A stretch of DNA of 5,343 bases, taken from the NCBI GenBank assembly GCA_031282095.1, contig JAITEJ010000197.1:1-5343 (forward strand). The letters are read 5' to 3'. Position 1 is the stretch's first letter. The number at the start of each line of letters is the position of its first letter. The translations under genes and the position numbers were made by a program. Below the pieces are notes generated by a model, which saw only the letters and a list, made by a program, of their open reading frames with translations, did not search any database and had not been told where the DNA came from. The stretch comes from Clostridiales bacterium (GTDB taxonomy: Bacteria; Bacillota_A; Clostridia; Christensenellales; CAG-917). Positions 1 through 5,343 of the stretch are shown here, in pieces.

Positions 1-118
1 CCTCTTTGCCGCCGTAAAAGCGTTTGCCGCCGGGTTCGGGCGTTTTTTGGAAATTAACGGAAACGCTTTTATTTTTTTCCGGAAGGCACGGCTTTGCTTT
101 TTCGGGAAGTTCCGTCAC
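1..118 (-). CDS. Possible 5' end of a minus-strand gene, cut by the window edge
   Basis: Reading leftward from a GTG at 118-116, the frame stays open for 39 codons to the window edge. The peptide starts MTELPEKAKPC, is hydrophilic and ends near KRFYGGKE. Codons (GAA, AAA, CCG, GGC) fit the other genes here. An in-frame TAA lies five codons upstream, so GTG 118 is the only usable start. No clear Shine-Dalgarno is seen, and no family is recognised. The opposite strand is also open (positions 2-163, stop TGA 161-163), but its peptide is phenylalanine-rich, as expected of a shadow. A third possibility is that the region is non-coding: inverted arms at 16-25 and 61-70 followed by seven T could be a transcript end. 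Low confidence. Confidence 0.3.
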   Translation of the reverse strand, partial: MTELPEKAKPCLPEKNKSVSVNFQKTPEPGGKRFYGGKE

Positions 119-236
119 GGGATACCGTTCGATTTACCGCAGCTTAACGAAATGAGAGAATGACGATATGTTAAAGGTAACCGCAACATCCTCGTGGTTT
201 AACCATGCAAGCTATATCGTTGTTCGGTTCATTTAC
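119..236. other. Gap without a gene, left part of the pflB upstream region
   Basis: No convincing coding frame is seen. One dyad stands out: TGGTTTAACCA at 195-205, perfect around a central T, and extendable by a G-T and a C-G pair to 193-207. A related GGTTT word recurs in the small hairpin before pflB (566-570). The dyad could be an operator or chance. No clear -35/-10 pair for pflB could be picked with confidence. Confidence 0.4.
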
Positions 237-540
237 TGCAGTTCGCTCTCTGCGCCTGAGACATATTACGACAGTGCGTTCAATATGTGCGAATAACTTC
301 TGCCGCTGCAACCCGCACTTTGTGTGGATGCATACGCTCGTTAAGTGCTTCGGGTATGCCGTCGTCGGAAAGTTGCAACCCGCGCTTTGCGCCGGAGGCG
401 TACGATTCGCATATTTACCCGATTCGCGATTTTCTTTCGTTGTAACCCGCGCTTTGCGCCGGAGACGTACGCATAAGAGGCAAATCGAGCACCAACGCGT
501 TGTCAGCCGCTGCAACCCGCGCTTTGCGCCGGGGCATATG
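237..540. repeat. Five degenerate ~31-bp hairpin repeats at 67-70 bp period
   Basis: Units start at 237, 307, 374, 441 and 511, giving spacings of 70, 67, 67 and 70. The best copies (374-404 and 441-471) differ at only 2 of 31 positions. Units 2-4 share the core ACCCGCGCTTTGCGCCGG exactly. Unit 1 (307-336) has several changes and unit 0 (237-270) is strongly degraded. Each core can fold as CCCGCGC-TTT-GCGCCGG. The intervening 36-39 bp differ between units. Every step equals 1 modulo 3, so successive copies fall in different reading frames, which argues against a protein repeat. The layout resembles a CRISPR array, but the repeats vary too much and no cas gene is present. A dispersed intergenic repeat family or a structured leader is more likely. 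Confidence 0.75.
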
Positions 541-545
541 CCCCG
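530..545. promoter_or_regulatory. Perfect 16-bp palindrome before pflB
   Basis: CGGGGCATATGCCCCG is self-complementary over 16 bp. It overlaps the end of the last hairpin repeat and lies 45 bp before the pflB start. It could be a protein binding site or form a hairpin in the 5' leader. No T-tract follows, so it is not a typical terminator. Function is unknown. Confidence 0.4.
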
Positions 546-554
546 AACCTCAAA

Positions 555-578
555 AAACCATTTACGGTTTAACGGGAG
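555..578 (+). promoter_or_regulatory. pflB leader: small hairpin and ribosome binding site
   Basis: AAACC (555-559) and GGTTT (566-570) can pair around a 6-nt loop. GGGAG follows at 574-578, 12 nt before ATG 591, which is longer than ideal for a Shine-Dalgarno. An in-frame TAA at 570-572 and the absence of other start codons fix the pflB start at 591. Confidence 0.5.
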
Positions 579-590
579 ATTTGTGTATAT

Positions 591-2831
591 ATGAAAGACG
601 ATTTCGTCCGCGAATGGCGGGGCTTTAAGGAAGGCGACTGGTGCGTAAATATAGACGTGCGCGATTTTATCATGAACAACGCGACGCCCTATGACGGCGG
701 AGAGGAGTTTCTGAAGCCGCCTACCGCGCGTACTTTGCGTACGCTCGACGCGTTCGAGGGATATTTGAAACTGGAAGCCGCAAAAGGGGGCGTGTTGGAT
801 ATAGATACGGTGCACGTATCCTCCATACTGTCTTACAAAAACGGCTACATAAAGGAGGACGACGAACTGATTTTCGGATTGCAAACCGAAAAGCCGCTGA
901 TGCGCGGAGTAAATCCTTTCGGCGGCATCAGAATGGCGGAAACCGCCTGCCGTCAATACGGCTACAAACTGGACGACTCGGTTAAGGAATCCTTTAAATA
1001 CCGTACGACGCATAATGACGGCGTTTTCCGGGCGTACAGCGACGAGATGAAAGCGGTGCGCCACGCCGGTCTTATAACCGGGCTTCCCGACGCGTACGGA
1101 CGCGGACGCATAATAGGCGACTACCGCCGCATCGCTCTCTACGGCATGGATTTGCTTATCGCGGCTAAAAAACGCGATAAAGCGGCTCTGTACGACGGGG
1201 AACTGACCGAGGACGACATTCGTCTCGCGGAGGAAATCAGCAAGCAGATAGAATTCATGGAGCAGCTGAAAACGCTCGGACGCAACTACGGCTTCGACAT
1301 ATCCGTCCCCGCGTCCACGGCGCGCGAGGCGGTGCAGTGGCTGTATTTCGGCTATCTCGGCGCGGTTAAGGAGCAGAACGGCGCGGCGAACAGTATAGGA
1401 CGCATCAGCGCTTTCCTTGACGTCTATTTTGAACGCGACATAAAGGAGGGCGTGCTTACCGAGGAGGGAGCGCAGGAACTGATAGACGACCTCACGATAA
1501 AACTCCGCGCCGTCAGACATCTGCGCACTAACGAATATAACGACCTTTTCGCGGGCGACCCCAACTGGGTGACCATGGCGGAGGGGGGCGTCGCTTTGGA
1601 CGGACGGCATTTAGTGACGAAAACCTCGTACAGAGTGCTTAATACGCTTTACAATCTTAAGCCCTCAAGCGAGCCGAACATAACCGTACTCTACTCCGAA
1701 AAGCTGCCCGCCGCCTACAAGCGCTTCGCCGCTAAGGTCAGCATAGATACCGGCAGCATTCAGTACGAGAATGACGATATAATGCGTCCGGAATTCGGAG
1801 ACGACTACGCTATAGCCTGTTGCGTCAGCGCGATGAAAACGGGTAAACAAATGCAATATTTCGGCGCGCGCTGCAACCTCCCCAAGCTGCTGCTGCTTGC
1901 GCTTAACGGCGGGAGGGACGAAATAAGCGGTCTGAAAATCGCGCCGTCCTCCGCGCCCGTGCCGTCGAAACGTTTGGACTACGGCGACGTCGTCAAACGC
2001 CTCGATTTTTACGCGGAATGGCTTGCCAAGCTGTATGTGGACACCATGAATATAATCCACTACATGCACGACAAATATGCCTATGAGCGGCTTATGATGT
2101 CCCTGCACGACAGCAACCCGGAGCGGCTGATGGCGTTCGGCATAGCCGGACTCAGCGTCGTAGCGGACAGCTTAAGCGCGATTAAATACGCCGAGGTTAC
2201 GCCGGTATTCGGCGCGAACGGGCTGATTTCCTCTTTTGAGGTTAAAGGAAACTATCCGGCGTACGGCAACGACGACGACCGCGCGGATTCGATCGCGCGC
2301 GAGATCGCGGAAGGCTTCTCGGAAAAACTGAAAAAGCATCCCGCCTATCGCGGCGCAAAGCATACTTTAAGTATATTAACGATAACGTCTAACGTCGTTT
2401 ACGGTTCAAAAACGGGAGCGACTCCCGACGGAAGGATAAAGGGCGCGCCTTTTGCGCCGGGAGCGAATCCCATGCACGACCGCGACTTGAGCGGAGCTGC
2501 GGCAAGCTTGAACAGCGTGGCGAAAATACCGTACGAATGCTGCCGCGACGGAATAAGCAATACTTTTTCAGTCACACCTCATACATTAGGCAAAAATGAA
2601 AAAACGCGTGTGGATAATTTGGTCAATTTACTGCACGGTTACTTTTCGCAAGGGGCGCACCACCTCAACGTCAACGTCCTGACCCGTGAAAAGCTGATAG
2701 ACGCAATGGAACACCCAGAAAACTACCCGACTCTGACCATAAGAGTCAGCGGATATGCCGTGAATTTCACCCGTTTGAGCCGCGGACATCAGTTGGAGGT
2801 TATCGCGCGCACTTTTCACGAAAAGTTGTAA
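591..2831 (+). CDS. pflB: Pyruvate formate-lyase (formate C-acetyltransferase), glycyl radical enzyme
   Basis: This cytoplasmic enzyme converts pyruvate and CoA to acetyl-CoA and formate by a radical mechanism in anaerobic fermentation. The 746 residues compare with about 760 in E. coli PflB, and similarity runs end to end. The N-terminus (GDW, then VRDFI) matches the family and supports ATG 591. Key residues are all present: GRGR near 170-173 (Arg173 matches the substrate arginine), Trp326 in GDPNW, the catalytic pair Cys410-Cys411 in AIACCVS, and Arg427 in FGAR. The radical site is Gly721 in RVSGYAV, 25 residues from the C-terminus. The CC pair and RVSGYAV separate true PFL from glycerol dehydratase- or choline lyase-type relatives. 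The short GAHHLNVNV loop lacks the insertion of the E. coli enzyme. The activase gene lies 218 bp downstream on the same strand, probably co-transcribed. A degenerate repeat array precedes the gene. Confidence 0.97.
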   Translation: MKDDFVREWRGFKEGDWCVNIDVRDFIMNNATPYDGGEEFLKPPTARTLRTLDAFEGYLKLEAAKGGVLDIDTVHVSSILSYKNGYIKEDDELIFGLQTEKPLMRGVNPFGGIRMAETACRQYGYKLDDSVKESFKYRTTHNDGVFRAYSDEMKAVRHAGLITGLPDAYGRGRIIGDYRRIALYGMDLLIAAKKRDKAALYDGELTEDDIRLAEEISKQIEFMEQLKTLGRNYGFDISVPASTAREAVQWLYFGYLGAVKEQNGAANSIGRISAFLDVYFERDIKEGVLTEEGAQELIDDLTIKLRAVRHLRTNEYNDLFAGDPNWVTMAEGGVALDGRHLVTKTSYRVLNTLYNLKPSSEPNITVLYSEKLPAAYKRFAAKVSIDTGSIQYENDDIMRPEFGDDYAIACCVSAMKTGKQMQYFGARCNLPKLLLLALNGGRDEISGLKIAPSSAPVPSKRLDYGDVVKRLDFYAEWLAKLYVDTMNIIHYMHDKYAYERLMMSLHDSNPERLMAFGIAGLSVVADSLSAIKYAEVTPVFGANGLISSFEVKGNYPAYGNDDDRADSIAREIAEGFSEKLKKHPAYRGAKHTLSILTITSNVVYGSKTGATPDGRIKGAPFAPGANPMHDRDLSGAAASLNSVAKIPYECCRDGISNTFSVTPHTLGKNEKTRVDNLVNLLHGYFSQGAHHLNVNVLTREKLIDAMEHPENYPTLTIRVSGYAVNFTRLSRGHQLEVIARTFHEKL

Positions 2832-2833
2832 AA

Positions 2834-3125
2834 ACGCGAAAAACAACTGAACAACACGGAAAAATCTGTCGGAAACACAAAAAAACGGATCCGCCGCGCG
2901 TGCTTTATACAAAAAAACGGGGGGCATACAATATGCGCGAATAAACTTAAGCGCCGGAAAGTTGTTGCCTGAAACATAAAAAACGGAAAAAGATCGGATT
3001 TGTTGCGATTGTACTCCGTAGAAAACGTAAAAATACGCGGAAAACTGAAATGCCGGGAAAAAACCTGTCGGAAACACAAAAAATTGAAAAAGAGCCGGGG
3101 CTGTTGCGATTACATTCCGTAGAAA
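2834..3125 (+). repeat. Degenerate ~100-bp tandem repeats in the pflB-pflA gap, running into pflA
   Basis: Three copies can be anchored on GAAACA at 2872, 2971 and 3071. Copies 1 and 3 share the exact 19-mer CTGTCGGAAACACAAAAAA (2866-2884 and 3065-3083), preceded by related sequence from ACGCG (2834 and 3035). Copies 2 and 3 align over 2971-3024 and 3071-3125 at roughly 43 of 54 positions with one gap, by hand count, including TGTTGCGATT and TCCGTAGAAA. The right half of copy 1 (2886-2950) is unrelated to the others and contains GCATA-CAA-TATGC at 2924-2936. The stretch is A-rich on the + strand. The third copy includes the first ~25 codons of pflA, so repeat and gene overlap. Confidence 0.75.
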
Positions 3126-3835
3126 GCCTTGCCGCGTTGGACGGTGAGGGCTTGCGCACGGTGCTGTTCATGCAAGGCTGTCCCGCCCGCTGTTTTTATT
3201 GCCATAATTACGATTCTATAAGTACGGACGGCGGCGCGTCATACTCCGTCGAGGAGATTTTTCGGAAAATACTGCGTTTCCGTCCATACTACGGCGATAA
3301 GGGCGGCGTAACCTTTTCCGGCGGCGAACCTTGCCTGCAAGCCGCAGCGTTACTCCCGCTTGCCGAAATGTTGCGGGACAAGGGCATAAACATGACTTTG
3401 GACACCGCGGGTTCCGTTTTGAATTCCGATGTACGGCGTCTTTTGTCCTATACGAACGCGGTGCTTTTAGACATAAAAATGCCCACGGACGCACTGTACC
3501 GCGACAAAACGGGCATAGAACGACGGGCGGTATACCGTTTTCTCGACGTTTGCTTAAAAACGGGCGCGGCAGTCACCGTTCGGTACGTGGCGGTTCCCGG
3601 AGTAAACGACGATGCGGAAAGCATAAAAAGCGTGATAAATTCATTGCCCGAGGATGTAACGGCTTTTGAAATTCTCGGCTTCCATAAAATGGGGGAACAG
3701 AAGTATGCGGATGCGGGAATTCCTTGCCCGACCGCGGATATTCCCGCGCTGTCTGATAGGCATCTCGCAGAGCTGCAAAGCTTGGCGGATAAATTTATGA
3801 CGGAAAGAAACCCCGCGCTGTTCCGTAAAAGGTAA
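3050..3835 (+). CDS. pflA: Pyruvate formate-lyase activating enzyme (radical SAM)
   Basis: PflA reductively cleaves S-adenosylmethionine at a 4Fe-4S cluster and makes the glycyl radical on PflB (here Gly721). The cluster motif CxxxCxxC is Cys44, Cys48, Cys51, followed by HN. The GGE motif is at 91-93 in FSGGEP. Asp118, Asp141, Lys143 and His212 match E. coli PFL-AE Asp104, Asp129, Lys131 and His202. Length is 261 against about 246, because roughly 14 extra residues precede the usual start near LHSVE (22-26). ATG 3050 is the first standard start in the frame (in-frame TAA at 2948-2950), with a weak GGAA at 3039-3042. A TTG at 3104 would give the usual length. Variants from the common family forms are DGEG for DGPG, DTAG for DTNG, and LGFH for LPYH. 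The position after pflB supports PflA over other activases. Confidence 0.93.
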   Translation: MPGKNLSETQKIEKEPGLLRLHSVESLAALDGEGLRTVLFMQGCPARCFYCHNYDSISTDGGASYSVEEIFRKILRFRPYYGDKGGVTFSGGEPCLQAAALLPLAEMLRDKGINMTLDTAGSVLNSDVRRLLSYTNAVLLDIKMPTDALYRDKTGIERRAVYRFLDVCLKTGAAVTVRYVAVPGVNDDAESIKSVINSLPEDVTAFEILGFHKMGEQKYADAGIPCPTADIPALSDRHLAELQSLADKFMTERNPALFRKR

Positions 3836-4069
3836 AACGGAAGCTTTCATTGCCCAAAGGACGCTTTATATTAATAATTACTGCTGATAATGTGCCGTCG
3901 TGTTCAAAAAAGACGCTTCGAAAGCTTTTCCTCGCGCGTATTTCCGTTAAACCCGTTTGGGGAATTAAAGCAGCGCGTACGAATCGAAAGGTCCTCCGAA
4001 AATGCGTTTTTTTATTAAGTTCGATGAGTTGCGGCTCGTGAAACCGCAAGCATCCGAAAATTATCCGTT
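3836..4069. other. Convergent gap between pflA and spmB with weak hairpins
   Basis: No convincing gene is seen. A 63-codon + frame from TTG 3850 to 4041, preceded by GGAAG at 3839-3843, gives an Arg/Lys-rich peptide of no recognised family. The opposite strand is open over the same stretch, so coding is not favoured. Possible transcript ends are GCTT-CGA-AAGC at 3914-3924 flanked by A and T runs (usable from either side), and TTGCGG-9 nt-CCGCAA at 4029-4049, 20 bp past the spmB stop. Neither is a strong intrinsic terminator. T7 at 4007-4013 has no good stem before it. Confidence 0.45.
4029..4049 (-). terminator. Possible spmB 3' hairpin
   Basis: TTGCGG (4029-4034) and CCGCAA (4044-4049) form a 6-bp stem with a 9-nt loop, 20 bp beyond the spmB stop. 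No U-tract follows on the minus-strand transcript, so this is at best a weak or factor-dependent terminator, or a 3' stabilising hairpin. Confidence 0.25.
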
Positions 4070-4576
4070 TTAAATGAATCTGCACAACCAACAGGCTATG
4101 ACCGCGCCGCAAAACGAGGAAAACAGCGCTACCGGAATTGCATATCGCAATTTTTTAACGTTCGTGCCGGAAAAATAAACCGCCGATATGTAAAAGACGG
4201 TTTCGCTGCTCCCGACCACGGCGGCGGCGCACCTGCCTATGTAACTGTCGGCGCCGTACCGCGTAAAAATATCTTCCAAAAGCGCGATGGCGCCGTTGCC
4301 GCTCACCGGCACCAACAGCAACAATTCGGCTATTTCGGCGGGAATTCCCGCATAGGACAGCGGAACGGCGAGAAGCCCGGAAAAAAAAACGCTCAAGCCG
4401 CTTACTTTAAACAGTTCTATCGCTATGGATACGGCGGCTATATAAGGGAACACCGTTCCGATTAACTTCAACGCTTCTTTTGCTCCGTCCACAAAGCAAT
4501 CGTAAACCTTTACCTGTTTTATAACGGATAATCCCAAAAGTATGAATATAAACGCGGGAAGTATATAAATGCTCAT
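4070..4576 (-). CDS. spmB: Spore maturation protein B
   Basis: SpmB is a small integral membrane protein which, with SpmA, is needed in Bacillus for proper dehydration of the spore core and hence heat resistance. The molecular activity is not settled. Both proteins carry the nucleoside-recognition (Gate) domain. The 168 residues compare with about 178 in B. subtilis. Visible features are an N-terminal hydrophobic helix (about 3-19), the VYDCFVDGAKEAL region (24-36, like VYTVFVEGAKD of Bacillus), hydrophobic stretches near 38-56 and 62-95, the SGNGA motif at 92-96, YGADSYIGR at 107-115, GSSETVFY at 122-129, and a final membrane helix near 146-164. ATG 4576 lies 50 bp after the spmA stop. No Shine-Dalgarno is evident, but an in-frame stop upstream and no other start codon fix it. 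Probably co-transcribed with spmA. Confidence 0.93.
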   Translation of the reverse strand: MSIYILPAFIFILLGLSVIKQVKVYDCFVDGAKEALKLIGTVFPYIAAVSIAIELFKVSGLSVFFSGLLAVPLSYAGIPAEIAELLLLVPVSGNGAIALLEDIFTRYGADSYIGRCAAAVVGSSETVFYISAVYFSGTNVKKLRYAIPVALFSSFCGAVIACWLCRFI

Positions 4577-4626
4577 ATGAAAGTACGCTTGGACAAAACG
4601 AACGTTTAAAATCAGATTCCGTCACA

Positions 4627-5232
4627 TTAAGCCGCGTTACCGTTAGTTTTGCCTTTTCCCTTTTTTTTGACCGAGAAATTAAAAAAACGCCGCGCCAACC
4701 TTACGAGCGCCGCGCCGATAAGCGTGGAGCATGCCGTAGAGATGAGCGACGGCAAAATAATATTTCCGGCGGCAATACTGCCCGCCGCCGAACGCAGGGC
4801 TATCACCGTGGCGGGGATAATTTGCACGGAGGTGGCGTTCAGCACCAACAGAAGCAGCATATTGTCCGTGGCGGTTTCGCCGCCGTTTTCCATAAGCCTC
4901 ATCGCCTTAATTCCGGCGGGGGTCGCCGCGCCGCCCATGCCGAGCATATTAGACGCAAGGTTTACGGTTATACAGGCTTTTGCGTCGGCGCTTTCACCTT
5001 TAAAAAGTCTGTCTATTATCGGAGCGAAAAGCCTCGCCATCTTTTTGTCCAATTCTAACCGTTCGACAATCTTAAGCACAGATAACCACACGGCGTATAC
5101 GGTGAGTAGCTTAAACGACAGACTTACGGCGCCTGAGCCGCCGGCAAGCATCGCCGACATTGTTACGTCGGGATCGGTAAAAAGCATTACCGCGACGGAC
5201 ACGGTTAAAATAGCCGTAAAAATCAAATTCAC
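4627..5232 (-). CDS. spmA: Spore maturation protein A
   Basis: SpmA is the membrane partner of SpmB in spore core dehydration. The protein has 201 residues against about 196 in B. subtilis and matches along its length: an N-terminal helix (2-18), a second hydrophobic region with VYAVWLSVLKIVE (45-57), the signature NMLGMGGAATPAGIKAM (95-111), NATSVQIIPATVIALR (132-147), and a last helix near 158-178. A basic, probably cytoplasmic tail (KKKGKGK) follows. Bacillus has GNAATP where this protein has GGAATP. The start is GTG 5232: a TAA lies directly before it in frame, and the next ATG is codon 16, inside the first helix. A weak GAGG lies at 5249-5246. First gene of a minus-strand spmA-spmB pair. 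Presence of the pair suggests the organism makes, or descends from makers of, endospores. Confidence 0.93.
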   Translation of the reverse strand: MNLIFTAILTVSVAVMLFTDPDVTMSAMLAGGSGAVSLSFKLLTVYAVWLSVLKIVERLELDKKMARLFAPIIDRLFKGESADAKACITVNLASNMLGMGGAATPAGIKAMRLMENGGETATDNMLLLLVLNATSVQIIPATVIALRSAAGSIAAGNIILPSLISTACSTLIGAALVRLARRFFNFSVKKKGKGKTNGNAA

Positions 5233-5343
5233 TTAAACGCGTACGCCTCGACTAATATTATATACACCATTAATATTCGTTTTACTTTTTCGTTATGATT
5301 GGATATAATTATTAATGTATAAATAATAAGCGGTTATCAGATA
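5233..5343 (-). promoter_or_regulatory. AT-rich upstream region of spmA with a -10-like dyad
   Basis: Read on the minus strand, TATAAT occurs at 5262-5257, 24 bp before the GTG start, but no good -35 lies 17 bp further upstream. An inverted repeat AATATTA (5254-5260) and TAATATT (5271-5277) with a 10-bp centre overlaps it. A further TATACATT-like box lies upstream and loosely resembles a sigma-E -10 (CATACAnT), which would suit a mother-cell gene. None of this is decisive, because such words are frequent in AT-rich DNA. Confidence 0.3.

Noticed and set aside
16..78. Terminator from inverted arms AAAAGCGTTT / AAACGCTTTT followed by T7, with an inner CGCC/GGCG stem and T6
   Set aside because: The outer loop is 35 nt and the inner stem only 4 bp. 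The region is also a plausible minus-strand coding start. Not strong enough to call.
237..540. A CRISPR array
   Set aside because: Repeats differ from each other by 2 to more than 8 positions, the outer units are badly degraded, and no cas gene is in the window. It is kept as a repeat.
205..594. A 129-codon + frame whose TGA overlaps the pflB ATG as ATGA, suggesting a coupled upstream gene
   Set aside because: It runs through the hairpin repeats, whose spacing puts each copy in a different frame. The peptide is Arg/Cys-rich and unlike any known family, and no Shine-Dalgarno is seen.
171..1610. A 479-codon minus-strand open frame
   Set aside because: It lies largely antisense to pflB, which is conserved throughout. 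Long antisense frames are common in GC-rich coding DNA. Its left part crosses the non-coding repeat array.
2628..3171. Several Phe-rich minus-strand frames across the pflB-pflA junction
   Set aside because: Phe runs arise from reading the A-rich repeat backward. They overlap real genes and show no family features.
4407..4625. An alternative minus-strand frame starting at GTG 4625, overlapping the spmA stop
   Set aside because: It is out of frame with spmB and lacks its conserved residues. The spmB frame from ATG 4576 matches the family from its first residues.
4649..5236. A 195-codon + frame opposite spmA
   Set aside because: It is the antisense shadow of spmA, which carries the conserved signature motifs.

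Overview
The window looks like chromosomal DNA of an uncultured spore-forming anaerobic Clostridia-type Bacillota. The reasons are a canonical oxygen-sensitive pyruvate formate-lyase with its radical activase, next to the spore maturation pair spmA/spmB. Genes are moderately GC-rich with frequent GCG, CGC and ATA codons; some gaps (2832-3049, 5233-5343) are A- or AT-rich. Genus cannot be fixed from this sequence.

Layout. (1) Positions 1-118 may hold the start of a minus-strand gene that leaves the window on the left; this is weak. (2) Positions 119-590 hold no convincing gene. They contain five degenerate copies of a ~31-bp GC-rich hairpin element at a 67-70 bp period, ending in a perfect 16-bp palindrome just before the pflB ribosome binding site. 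(3) pflB (591-2831, +) encodes a full-length pyruvate formate-lyase with all catalytic residues. (4) The 218-bp gap between pflB and pflA is A-rich and built from degenerate ~100-bp tandem copies. The last copy runs into the first ~25 codons of pflA. (5) pflA (3050-3835, +) encodes the radical-SAM activase. (6) Positions 3836-4069 are a convergent gap with weak hairpins. (7) spmA (5232-4627) and spmB (4576-4070) form a minus-strand operon, with an AT-rich upstream region at the right edge.

How the genes work together. PflA uses S-adenosylmethionine and a 4Fe-4S cluster to place a glycyl radical on Gly721 of PflB. Activated PflB converts pyruvate and CoA to acetyl-CoA and formate, the main anaerobic pyruvate branch when reductant must be spared. 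SpmA and SpmB are a separate membrane pair, known in Bacillus to be needed for full dehydration of the spore core.

The genes are ordinary. The parts worth a second look are the two repeat regions flanking pflB, which share short words with each other and may belong to one dispersed repeat family. I did not find a convincing new multi-gene system here.
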